Positions 26,201 to 33,067 of a stretch of DNA of 33,219 nucleotides are shown here, in pieces. The notes below the pieces were generated by a model. The model ran no database searches, was not told the DNA's origin, and saw only the letters and a list, made by a program, of their open reading frames with translations. Each line of letters begins with the position of its first letter. The first letter of the stretch is position 1. The stretch spans positions 1-33,219 of the forward strand of contig NZ_JOFT01000055.1 of assembly GCF_000725805.1 (NCBI RefSeq), given 5' to 3'. This stretch comes from Streptomyces xanthophaeus (lineage in GTDB: Bacteria > Actinomycetota > Actinomycetes > Streptomycetales > Streptomycetaceae). Both the position numbers and the translations under genes were made by a program.

Positions 26201-26614
26201 GGCATCCACGCGTCCGGTCGTCCAGCCCGCGAGGAGTCCGAACGGCGTCGGCCGCGCTGCCATCCGGGAGATGTAGCGGTACAGGGCTCGCTCGGTCTTG
26301 CGCCCACGTCGACTGTCCGGGTCGCGTAGCCAGGCGTTCACGCTTTCTGCGAGCGAGGGCGAGGCCAGAAAGAGGGCTTCTCTCACTTCGGGGCGGCCAC
26401 ACAGGTCCGCGAGTCGGCTGCGAACCAAGCGGCGGTCGTGGGACAGGGCCCGCTCCGTGGCGTCCGCTTGACCGTCGGCGTCCGGAGCCCTGAGGTCTTC
26501 GCCAAGGGCCAGCAGGTCCTCGAGCGGAAGCAGCGGTGTGCGCAGGATGAAGAACTCTGAGGACGTCCAACGGGTGGTCGCGCGCAGTGACGCGGACCCC
26601 GGGCCGGCCCTCAC
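23216..26614 (-). CDS. lanB: LanB lantibiotic dehydratase
   Basis: This 1132-aa protein is a full-length class I dehydratase, which glutamylates Ser/Thr of a precursor using Glu-tRNA and eliminates glutamate to give dehydro residues. The N-terminal lantibiotic dehydratase domain shows FFILRTPLLPLEDLLALGED (about residue 20) and YRYISRMAARPTPFGLLAGW (about residues 110-130). The C-terminal SpaB_C elimination domain begins near residue 825 (WLYAKLYVGPAGADDILREV, KWFFIRYGDPEWHLRLRIHG). GTG 26614 is chosen over the longer frame to 27034 because it overlaps the stop of the JmjC gene (GTGA) and begins conserved sequence. The lanC start overlaps its stop in the same way. Confidence 0.95.
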   Translation of the reverse strand: MRAGPGSASLRATTRWTSSEFFILRTPLLPLEDLLALGEDLRAPDADGQADATERALSHDRRLVRSRLADLCGRPEVREALFLASPSLAESVNAWLRDPDSRRGRKTERALYRYISRMAARPTPFGLLAGWTTGRVDASPDTVTSLSLGARSSYRRRTQISYAYVSALSEALRDHPSVRNGVRFHPNSTLYQAAGRVRYIGEGMKDGYRTHHLFAVAPSAHLFTLLKHAASGARRHELVAALRAEDSGITDDDAGDFVDQLIDHQVLVPELGPSVCGPDAADQFVRQLKNLPDPGPTTGVADGLITVRDALAALGKHPLGTESAVYRRISSSLPDLPPRNNGQQVHHFHTDLIKPACSVVLGADVTEEILRGAHLLHRMDDGGRDRQIRRFAHAFRQRYGSREVPVCEALDEETGIGFPASEAPRPAAEPLLAGLAFAGATATSAAPTAERQLSPALLATFSDALRSEAGECEVAEADLQSLGMTTEEQAGPLPDSFSVLATLLARDERAVAAGAYRVLVTAVAGPSAMSPLGRLCHEDQDLTHRLRAHVRAEEALQPDAVFAEVVHVPDERVGDLLTRPHVRHAEIAVLANSGSGHARRIPLADLFVRVSEDQVVLASRRLGRRILPRLTSAHNFAGPTNLGLYRFLCALQGQGVTRPAFSFGALEAAPFLPRVTSGRLVLSPARWNVPLEELEPLAGLGDRERFEAVAHLRRRLRMPRRVALAESDRLLPVDFDNVLCVDSLVHHLVRRAADATFTEVFHGPDEVVVRGPEGRFTHDLIVPFIRVSETHGGPGQASGRSSTCLQAPTVARAHPPELAAHPPGSEWLYAKLYVGPAGADDILREVVRPVVRHAQAAAGSDKWFFIRYGDPEWHLRLRIHGDPRKLTREVLPCLVETAAPFLADETLQRLQLDSYEPEVVRYGGPIGMLIAERLFHADSEAVLDTMEMWATHGTEAADGAWNGLLAGPDGRWRLCLVNMDRILRGLGMSVSDRRAVTAAARDALAEEIGADRSLRRGIRERYRSERAALESLLRLDRPFEDDRCAAAPWGPALPLVGVGVPWSVVHEVACDLRGAMAAGRVTTSLPELAGNYLHLHANRLLRSAARSQEFVLYEFLHRLYTSRAARGSEAAR

Positions 26615-27486
26615 CCGCGCGACTCCGTTCGAGCGTGGGTCCGCTGCCGCAGGCCCGCTCGATAACGTCGAAGCAGCAGCGGCCACAATTCGGCACGTGC
26701 GGCGGTCTGCATCAAGGGACGTCGCCAGAAGAAGTTCACGTTGACCGCCCACGAGGACATGACGGTCACCTGGTGGTACCAGCCCGCCGGGATGTACAAG
26801 GACTCCCCGGGTCGGAGAGTGGAGTGGAAGCCGACTGCCCGACGAGCGCGGGGAAACGCGTTGTAGTCCGGCACGTTCGGGTCGAACCGGCAGTGGGTCA
26901 CTCGGGGCAGCTTGTATAGCGATCGGGCCTGTGACGGGGGAAATAGGAAGAAGCTCTTTTCCCCGATGACCTGGACGTTGCAATTCGGAGTCACATCGCA
27001 GTGCAACCCCGAGGAAGTACCGAGGACTCCGCACCAGAAATTCGTGTCCACGAGCTCTGAACGGAACCAGTCCGGCGCCGGAGCGTCCTGGAGTAGCACA
27101 GGAGAAAGCGCAGCGAGCTTCGCGTCGAGATAGTAGGACCGTTCGAACCGACTGTCGCAGACGGCTTTCGTCACGGCACCCGGGTCGAGACCCGGTCGGA
27201 CGAGATCCTCAAGATCCTCGGCAGTTTCCAGAACCCACTCAAGGTACTGGCCGAACTGGACGCGACCGCCGGGGCCCAGGTGCTGGAATATGTTGCGCGG
27301 AGGCCCGTCCGTCTCTCTCACCGCGACATCGCGATGACCGGCCGCCCGCCGGAGGTAATCCGAGTCCCAGTACTTCGTGGCCGGCCAGTGCAGCGCGCAA
27401 TCCGGCACGATCGCGGGGCGGTCCCGGAGAAGTAATCCCGGACGGAACGCGCCCCTCGGAACTCTGGGAACCGGGTGAAGGTCCAT
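26611..27486 (-). CDS. JmjC/cupin-8-type Fe(II)/2-oxoglutarate-dependent oxygenase
   Basis: This 291-aa protein has a JmjC-type double-stranded beta-helix. The iron triad is visible: His162 and Asp164 in GLHCDVTPNCNVQV, and His238 in LYIPAGWYHQVTVM. Lys177 in IGEKSFFLFPPSQARSLYKL is the usual 2-oxoglutarate-binding position. Such enzymes hydroxylate (or otherwise oxidise) peptide side chains, as in Asp/Asn/Arg hydroxylases. It starts 7 nt after the candidate precursor gene and its stop overlaps the LanB start. The context predicts hydroxylation of the RiPP precursor or of a tailored residue. Upstream signals for its own start are weak, so it depends on coupling. Confidence 0.88.
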   Translation of the reverse strand: MDLHPVPRVPRGAFRPGLLLRDRPAIVPDCALHWPATKYWDSDYLRRAAGHRDVAVRETDGPPRNIFQHLGPGGRVQFGQYLEWVLETAEDLEDLVRPGLDPGAVTKAVCDSRFERSYYLDAKLAALSPVLLQDAPAPDWFRSELVDTNFWCGVLGTSSGLHCDVTPNCNVQVIGEKSFFLFPPSQARSLYKLPRVTHCRFDPNVPDYNAFPRARRAVGFHSTLRPGESLYIPAGWYHQVTVMSSWAVNVNFFWRRPLMQTAARAELWPLLLRRYRAGLRQRTHARTESRG

Positions 27487-27493
27487 TACAGGG

Positions 27494-27679
27494 CTACTCT
27501 GACGGCTTCGACCCGGTCGGCCTGGTGGTGGCGCCGGGCGGCAGTGCGGTGTCGTCGCAACACCAGAGCGTCCATCCCTGACTGCTGAGAAGCGGGTCGT
27601 CGAGATCGCGCAGGGTCTCGCGCTTCAGGTCGAGTGTCCGCCCGCCTGCCTTTTCGTCTCGCGCTCTTCTGGGTTCCAT
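27494..27679 (-). CDS. lanA: Candidate RiPP (class I lanthipeptide) precursor peptide
   Basis: This 61-aa peptide lies directly upstream of the modification genes. The N-terminal half contains LDLKRETLRDLDD (residues 16-28), a leader-like LxLKxETLRxL motif as in many LanB substrates. The C-terminal half (LLSSQGWTLWCCDDTALPPG, then ATTRPTGSKPSE) has nine Ser/Thr and only two Cys, adjacent at residues 40-41. That allows at most two thioether rings, or a labionin-like or other link. There is no obvious GG/PR leader cleavage site. GAAAGG lies about 10 nt upstream of ATG 27679. A short distance to the JmjC start (7 nt) shows translational coupling. The assignment rests on motif and position. Confidence 0.75.
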   Translation of the reverse strand: MEPRRARDEKAGGRTLDLKRETLRDLDDPLLSSQGWTLWCCDDTALPPGATTRPTGSKPSE

Positions 27680-27711
27680 GGTTCCACGGCCTTTCGATCA
27701 CCCTTGAGGGT

Positions 27712-28086
27712 TTAGTGGAGGGTGATTTCTCTCACGAGCTTTGCTCCGAGTACACCGCGAAGTTCAGCGGTGCCTGTAGGGTGCTCACCATTCCGAATGC
27801 CGGCCTCGATCGCGGCGATTTTCTGACCGTATCCGTCGAGGGATGACATATTCGGAACTTCCACCACGAGCAGTACGTTCCAGTCGTCCGCACCGGAGGG
27901 CGGGCCCATCAGAATCCGATAACCAGTGAGCACTCCCTGTCGTTTCGCCTCTTCCATCAAGGGCGTCCAGGTCCCGCGCAAGTGATCGAGATACTTACTC
28001 GTCGCGCCGGGCTTAACCTGAATGAACTGGAGAGACCACACCGAACCTTCGGTGTACGGAAGCTTCGGCGTTCCGTTCTCGGTCAT
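27712..28086 (-). CDS. Dimeric alpha/beta-barrel (NIPSNAP/Dabb-like) hypothetical protein
   Basis: This 124-aa protein resembles small ferredoxin-like dimeric alpha/beta-barrel proteins: VWSLQFIQVKPGATSKYLDH, RGTWTPLMEEAKRQGVLTGY, WNVLLVVEVPNMSSLDGYGQ and LGAKLVREITLH. The fold occurs in monooxygenases, EthD-like and YCII-like proteins. No signal peptide is present. GAGGG lies 4-5 nt upstream of ATG 28086. It is the first gene of the minus-strand RiPP operon, 32 nt before the precursor. It may help in tailoring or binding the product; this is inference from position. It could also be an unrelated gene. Confidence 0.7.
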   Translation of the reverse strand: MTENGTPKLPYTEGSVWSLQFIQVKPGATSKYLDHLRGTWTPLMEEAKRQGVLTGYRILMGPPSGADDWNVLLVVEVPNMSSLDGYGQKIAAIEAGIRNGEHPTGTAELRGVLGAKLVREITLH

Positions 28087-28354
28087 GGCACCCTCGTCTC
28101 TCAGCTATACCAACGGCTCATGACAAAACGGTCCTTGTCCAGTGTCGCGCCACGTTCTGAGGACCGCAAACGCCCAGGGAGGTGACCCCTTCCGGCGTCA
28201 GGTCGGACTGAAATCTGGTGCGGCATCAGGAGAGGAGCCCGAGGGGATGCCTCGACACCGAACGTGTGAATGGGTTGGCTGGTGGCACTGGTCGGGCGTC
28301 AGCCGGGTCCGCGTGGTTGTCCCTGGTCTCACCGCGTATTGATGCTGATCTTGG
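28087..28354. other. Spacer between RiPP operon and transposon
   Basis: The first part holds the likely promoter for the minus-strand RiPP operon, including an AT-rich stretch (CTATACCAACGGCTCATGACAAAACGG). No gene with a start signal is seen. The transposon left flank begins at its right end. Confidence 0.3.
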
Positions 28355-28420
28355 CTGCCACTGAGTGACCAAGGTGCTGCCATGAGGTGGCTAGCACGCT
28401 GGTGGCTGGCTGTCATGGGG
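28355..28420. repeat. CTGYCA repeats, candidate transposon left end
   Basis: Three imperfect copies of CTG(C/T)CA followed by a G-rich tail occur at 28355 (CTGCCACTGAG), 28377 (CTGCCATGAGG) and 28410 (CTGTCATGGGG), spaced 22 and 33 nt, near multiples of a helical turn. Similar motifs occur in opposite orientation at 32294-32338. Their place, just before the first transposon gene, suggests transposase binding sites. Confidence 0.4.
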
Positions 28421-28469
28421 TTGCCCATTCCTGTGCACGTGGCTTTGGCCGCGGGGTGTGCTGGTGGGT

Positions 28470-29808
28470 ATGGGTGAGGACGGCCGGTTGGCGCGTGGTG
28501 TGGTGGTGCGTCGGTTGTTAGCGGTGGATCAGGGGCCGGGGTCGGTGTCGTCGCTGCATGTCCGGGTGATGGCGGGGGCTGCCGGGGTGACGGTGAGGAC
28601 GGTGTGGAAGTGGCTGGCGGAGGCGCGGGAGGGCCGACTGGAGCCGATGGGTCGGCAGTACGGGTTCGCTCTGGATGACGAGCAGTGGGCGGTCTTGGCC
28701 GAGGTCGGCGGGAACGTTGCGGCTTTGCACCGGCGGCTGACGGCTGACGGTTCGCGGTTGCCTGGGAGTGTGCCGTCTCTGGGAACGCTGCATCGTGTGG
28801 TGCGCCGGGATTTGCAAGCTGGGCGGGTGTTGGAGGTGGCGAGGCCGTCCCGGAATCGGGCCGAGGCCGGCCGCTATGACCGGGTCCTGGCCGAGTTGAG
28901 GTTGCAGCGGGCGGGTGAGGGATTGCCGGTGGTGGACGCGGCCCCGCCGACCCAGCCGGAGCCCGGGACGGGCGAGGACAGCGAGGGGAGCACCGGTCCG
29001 TCGCGGGGTGGGGTGCGGTTGTTCGTGCCGGGTGCCCGTGTGGTGTCGACGGCCCCGGTCGCGGAGGTAGTCGATGTGGTGGGGCACACGGTGGCGGCGC
29101 GGGGGATTGGGTGTGTGTTCGGGGAGCCGGGGGTGGGGAAAGACGGTGGCGGTGCAGCAGGCGCTGCATCTGCTGCCTGATCGGGTTCCGGTGTGGCGGG
29201 CGGTGGTGGGGGTGAAGCCGGGCCTGCCTCAGATGCGAGCGTCGTTGCTGGACGCGCTGGGGCTGGCTGCGGTTTCTCTCTCGCACCGTGCGCAGCCGGC
29301 GGACCGTGCCCTGGGGGAGGCGCTGCGCCGTCCCGGGGTGCTGTTCCTCGATGACGCGCAACGCTTGTCCCCGCCACTGTTGGACTACCCGCGTCTGCTG
29401 TGGGATGAGCCGGGCACAGCGTCGGCGTTGCTGCTGTGTGGGGCGGGCGCGGAGCGGGTGATCGCGCGGGCGCCGGCGTTGCGGTCGCGGGTGCTGACCT
29501 GGCATCAGGTCCCCGGCCTGGAGCAGGAGCGGCTCGCGGAGACGCTGGCGATGTTCCACGACGTGTGGGAAGGCGCCGAGCCGGCGGACGTGGCATGGGC
29601 GGACGCGACGGTGGCGCGCGGCAACTTCCGTACCTGGGCGAAGATCACCTCCCACGTCTACGCCCTGTCCAAGCGGGGCCGGAATGTACAGGTGGACCGT
29701 GCGCTGATCGAGCAGGCCTGCACCCGGCTCGGCCCCTACCCGTATCGGCTGGCGGCGCGGGATCGGAAGTGGGAGACCAAGGCCGTGCGGCAGGGAGCGG
29801 TTCCATGA
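28470..29808 (+). pseudogene. HTH-AAA+ ATPase fusion of a Tni-type transposon, frameshifted
   Basis: Removing one base gives a protein of about 445 aa. The N-terminal part (about 1-140) is a helix-turn-helix region paralogous to the N-terminus of the following transposase: GVTVRTVWKWLAEAREG corresponds to GVSERTVWRWLAQAEAD, and SLGTLHRVVRRDLQAG to SLSTFLRAVRRDLTAG. The C-terminal part is a TniB/MuB-type AAA+ ATPase with Walker A GEPGVGK (about 218-224) and Walker B VLFLDDAQRLS. An extra A at 29139-29141 (GGGGAAAGACGG) shifts the frame exactly after the Walker A Lys; the other frame continues TVAVQQALHLLP. The total length of 1339 is 3n+1. It overlaps the transposase start by ATGA. Confidence 0.8.
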
Positions 29809-31484
29809 TCAGTTCATCCGGGGCGGGAGAGTCGGCACCGCCCGATGTGCCAAAACCAATGCCCGAGCTCCAGGGCCCGGCGCTCGCGGCGTTGCGCGGG
29901 CCTGCCGTGCAGCGTTTGTTGCTGCTGCGGGCCCAGGGACGGCTGTCGCGGAGGCGTGTACGTCTTGCGGGGGAGTGTCTGGGGGTGTCGGAGCGGACGG
30001 TGTGGCGGTGGCTCGCGCAGGCCGAAGCCGATCCAGACGCAGGGGCTGTTCCGGGTGCCCGGTCGGTGGACCGGTTCGAGGTGACGCCGGAGGTACGGGT
30101 GCTGCTCGCGTACTGGCGGGGGAACGCCTCGGCGGTCCATCGGCAGCTGGTGGCCCGCGCTCGGACGGCGGCCGGTGAGCCGGCCACCGCGGTTCCGGGC
30201 GGTGCGCTGGCGGACGCGGTCCCTCTACTGGATCCGGTGCCGTCGCTGTCGACGTTCCTGCGCGCGGTGCGCCGTGACCTGACCGCGGGCGAGCGCGCGG
30301 GTCTGGCCCGCGGGCCGGAGGCGGCCCGGGCCCATGATGTGTTCGGGCGCCGCCTGACGGAGTGGCGGAACCGTACCTGAGAGGCCGACCACGTCCAGGC
30401 GCCGCTGGTCGTCGACGCGGACGGGGAGCTGGTGCGCCCGTGGGTGACGTGGTTCATCGACGTCGCGACGAAGACCATCACCGGGACCGCGGTCACCCCT
30501 GGCCATCCGTCGAGGGCCTCGATCCTCGCGGCCCTGTGCGCCGCGGTGCTGCGCACCGGACCGTACGGGCCCGCAGGCGGCATCCCTGAGCACGTGCGCG
30601 TCGACCGCGGCCGGGACTTCCTGTCGAAGACCGTCCTGGCCGCCTTCACCGACCTGAAGACCAACTGCGAGGACCTGCCTGCCTACAGCCCCCATCTGAA
30701 GGGCACGGTGGAGAACCTCAACCGGTGCGCGGACCGCATGCTCTTCGCCGTCCTGCCCGGCTACACCCTCACCCCCAAGCCCCGGCCCGGTAAGAAGAAG
30801 CCCGATCCCGACGAGCCGCTGCCGCTGACCTTCGCCGAGTTCACCACCGAGGTCCTCGACTGGGCACGGTGGTGGAACACCGCGCACCGCCCAGCTGGCC
30901 TGGCCGGCCGGACCCCCCTCGAGGCCTGGCAGGCCGACCCCACGCCCCTCTCGGACATCCCCGAGGCCGCCTTGTGGGGGCTGATGCTGGAGGACGACGG
31001 CAGGGTCCGGAAACTGAGCAGCCACGGCGTGCGCTGGCGCGGGCGGGACTACCTCGGCGCATGGATGGCCGGCCAGGCAGGCCGCCAGGTCAGGATCCGG
31101 CACATGCCCCACCACGATCACGAGATCGAGGTATGCGACCCGGCCGGCCGCCACCTGGGCACCGCCCACCTCGCCGACGCCGCCACACCGGAACGGCTCG
31201 ACGAGCTGCGCCGTACCCGCACGGTGCGAGCCCGCCGCCTGCGCGAGGACGCGAAGAAGGCCGAGGCTCTGCGACGGCAGCGCTTCGCCCCGGCCACCAC
31301 TCCCACGTCCGCGCAGCGCCTGGGAGCCGTGACGGCAGCCGAAGCCGATCAGGAACTCGCCTCGGCATCCGACAGTGACATGGTGGCCTTGGCCCTGCCG
31401 GACCTCATCCCGCCCGCCACGCCGCCCGACGACTGGAACACCCCGGCCTCCCTGCGCCCTGCCACACGGGAAGAGGAGCGATGA
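29805..31484 (+). pseudogene. TniA-like DDE transposase with in-frame nonsense codon
   Basis: One 559-codon frame encodes a Mu/TniA-type transposase with N-terminal helix-turn-helix and rve core. TGA at 30378-30380 (codon 192) interrupts it where TGG/Trp of the WEADH motif is expected. The catalytic triad is otherwise complete: Asp195 in EADHVQAPLVVD, Asp267 in HVRVDRGRDFL and Glu303 in LKGTVENLNRC, spacing D-35-E. The C-terminal Mu-transposase-like region has WARWWNTAHRPAGLAGRTPL. The start ATG 29805 overlaps the preceding stop, and its end overlaps the next gene (ATGA). Without suppression only the N-terminal 191 residues or a separate catalytic piece from about 30432 could be made. Confidence 0.85.
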
Positions 31485-32251
31485 CGAGCCAGCTGCCGCC
31501 GCGGGAGACCGATCACTACACCCAGCTCGCGGACGCTGCGGTCGTCACGACCCGTGCGCTCCTGGCAGCCCGGGAGAACATCACCGACATGATCGATGCC
31601 AGGGCGATGATGTGCCTCCACGGCCCGGCAGGCGTGGGCAAGACCCTTGCCGCGAACGTCTGCCTGCGTGAGCTTGAGCGGACCCGGGGCGAGGAGGTTT
31701 GTCGGATCGCCTTCCGCGCCCGCCCCACCGCCAGAGCGGTGCGCCACGAGCTCTTCACTGCGCTCGGGCTGCCAGGTGAACCGCCGCGTCACCCGTCCGA
31801 GTTCGATCGGCTGCTTCTGGACTTGCTGGCAGCCCAGCCTCGTACGCTGGTCGTGGACGAAGCTCAGTGGCTGAATCGAGAGACGTTCGAATATTTCCGG
31901 TTCGTCTGGGATCACCCGTACTCGCAGATCGCGATCGTCTTCGCCGGCGGCGAGGGAGCGCACACGGTGTTGCGGAAGGAGCCGATGCTCTCCTCCCGCA
32001 TCTTCATCTGGCAGCACGTCACCAAGCTCACCCTGGAGGAAGTTCAGCAGGTCATCCCGCTCTACCATCCGATCTGGGCACAGACCGATCCCGTAGACAT
32101 CGCCTTCGCCGACCGTCACGCGGCGCATGGCAACTTCCGTAACTGGGCCCGGCTAACGGCCCATACCCTGACTGCCCTGGAACGGACAGGACGCGACCAT
32201 CCGGACCAAGAAGTCCTGCGCTGGGCATTCAGCAGACTGGGATGCTGCTGA
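31481..32251 (+). CDS. TniB-like AAA+ ATPase of the transposon
   Basis: This 256-aa protein is an intact TniB/MuB/TnsC-type AAA+ ATPase. Walker A GPAGVGKT lies at residues 48-55, Walker B LVVDEAQ has Asp126-Glu127, and a C-terminal part HGNFRNWARLTAHTLTALER is also conserved in the first ATPase of the element (RGNFRTWAKITSHVYALSKR). Such proteins bind DNA and pass target information to the transposase. ATG 31481 follows GAGGAG and overlaps the transposase stop (ATGA). It is the only intact gene of the element. Confidence 0.88.
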   Translation: MTSQLPPRETDHYTQLADAAVVTTRALLAARENITDMIDARAMMCLHGPAGVGKTLAANVCLRELERTRGEEVCRIAFRARPTARAVRHELFTALGLPGEPPRHPSEFDRLLLDLLAAQPRTLVVDEAQWLNRETFEYFRFVWDHPYSQIAIVFAGGEGAHTVLRKEPMLSSRIFIWQHVTKLTLEEVQQVIPLYHPIWAQTDPVDIAFADRHAAHGNFRNWARLTAHTLTALERTGRDHPDQEVLRWAFSRLGCC

Positions 32252-32293
32252 GAATCCAGGCCGGGTGCTGCGCAGTTTCGCTGACGGGCTCGA

Positions 32294-32338
32294 CGTGGCA
32301 GGGCTGGTGACAGGGCGTTGCGGCTTTGACGGTGACAA
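32294..32338. repeat. TGRCAG-type repeats, candidate transposon right end
   Basis: CGTGGCAG (32294), GGTGACAG (32306) and GGTGACAA (32331) read CTGCCACG, CTGTCACC and TTGTCACC on the other strand, matching the left-flank CTGYCA motifs in opposite orientation. The outermost TGTCA ends at 32337, similar to the TGT..ACA termini of Tn5053/Tn7-like elements. A 5-bp target duplication was not identified. Confidence 0.4.
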
Positions 32339-32536
32339 GCGATGACGTTCCGGCCGGACAGGCACTGCGGATCCTCACCAGGTGTGGTGCTTAACCTCGG
32401 TTCCAGAGTTCATCCGGGTGCAATATTGAGTCACAGACGATGGTGGCCCTGGCTGCTGGCAGTCCTGCGGGGTGTGGTGATCTGGTGGGATCGAGAAGCA
32501 ACACAAGAATCACCTGGCTGTGGGGGAGGCAAGACG
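32339..32536. other. Spacer upstream of the last gene
   Basis: An AT-rich stretch around 32395-32440 (GTGCAATATTGAGTCACAGACG) stands out and may hold the promoter for the following gene. No other gene is supported. Confidence 0.3.
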
Positions 32537-33067
32537 TTGGGTCCGTGGGACGTCAACGAGGACGGGGAGCGTGAGCAGTGGGTGTGGAGCCCGTTGGTTG
32601 GTGTGGGGCCGTTGGAGTTCGGTATGAGGCCGGACGAGGTGGCCGAGGCGCTTAGCGGCCTGGAACCCCGTACATGGTCGTGTGCCGGGTATCACGACCG
32701 TAGTCCGGTGCCTAGCTGGGAGCGGTACCCCGACCCCGGGGTGGCGCTCTACTACACGGGCGCGGGCCACCTGGCTGCCGTGGCTGTCGATGCTTTGAAT
32801 GGTCCTCAGGTGGCTCTGGGCGGTACGGGGCTGGTTGGGCGTGTTCCCTCAGAAGCCGAAGACTGGCTGCACACCTATGCCGGGGAGCGTGGGCACACGG
32901 ATCTGAAGTACGCCGTGGATGGGAATCCCGTCTCAGGCGACCTGGGCCTGTTCATTCGCGTTCAGAGGGCCGGCGATATCGTCCTGACTCGGCCGGTCTT
33001 CCTCTTCAAGGGCTGGACCGGAGACATGTGGGACTGCATCCCCGCCGAGGAGTGGCACACCTTCTGA
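32537..33067 (+). CDS. Hypothetical protein
   Basis: This roughly 176-aa soluble protein is not recognised. It contains WVWSPLVGVGPLEFGMRPDE, a segment common at the start of Streptomyces hypothetical proteins of the PLVGVGPxxFGM type, then an acidic, aromatic-rich globular part ending GWTGDMWDCIPAEEWHTF. TTG 32537 is chosen because GGGGGAGG lies 7 nt upstream; the frame is open to 32342, which may be an alternative ATG start. Some proteins of this type are thought to be immunity-like, but that cannot be shown here. Confidence 0.6.
   Translation: MGPWDVNEDGEREQWVWSPLVGVGPLEFGMRPDEVAEALSGLEPRTWSCAGYHDRSPVPSWERYPDPGVALYYTGAGHLAAVAVDALNGPQVALGGTGLVGRVPSEAEDWLHTYAGERGHTDLKYAVDGNPVSGDLGLFIRVQRAGDIVLTRPVFLFKGWTGDMWDCIPAEEWHTF

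Noticed and set aside
23216..27034. Longer LanB start at 27034
   Set aside because: The extra 140 codons run through the JmjC gene in another phase and look non-conserved. GTG 26614 has the GTGA overlap and starts the conserved domain.
18138..30380. UGA recoding as Trp or selenocysteine
   Set aside because: TGA at 18138 and 30378 both replace Trp, but normal TGA stops end many intact genes here, and no SECIS-like element was found. Independent nonsense mutations are simpler.
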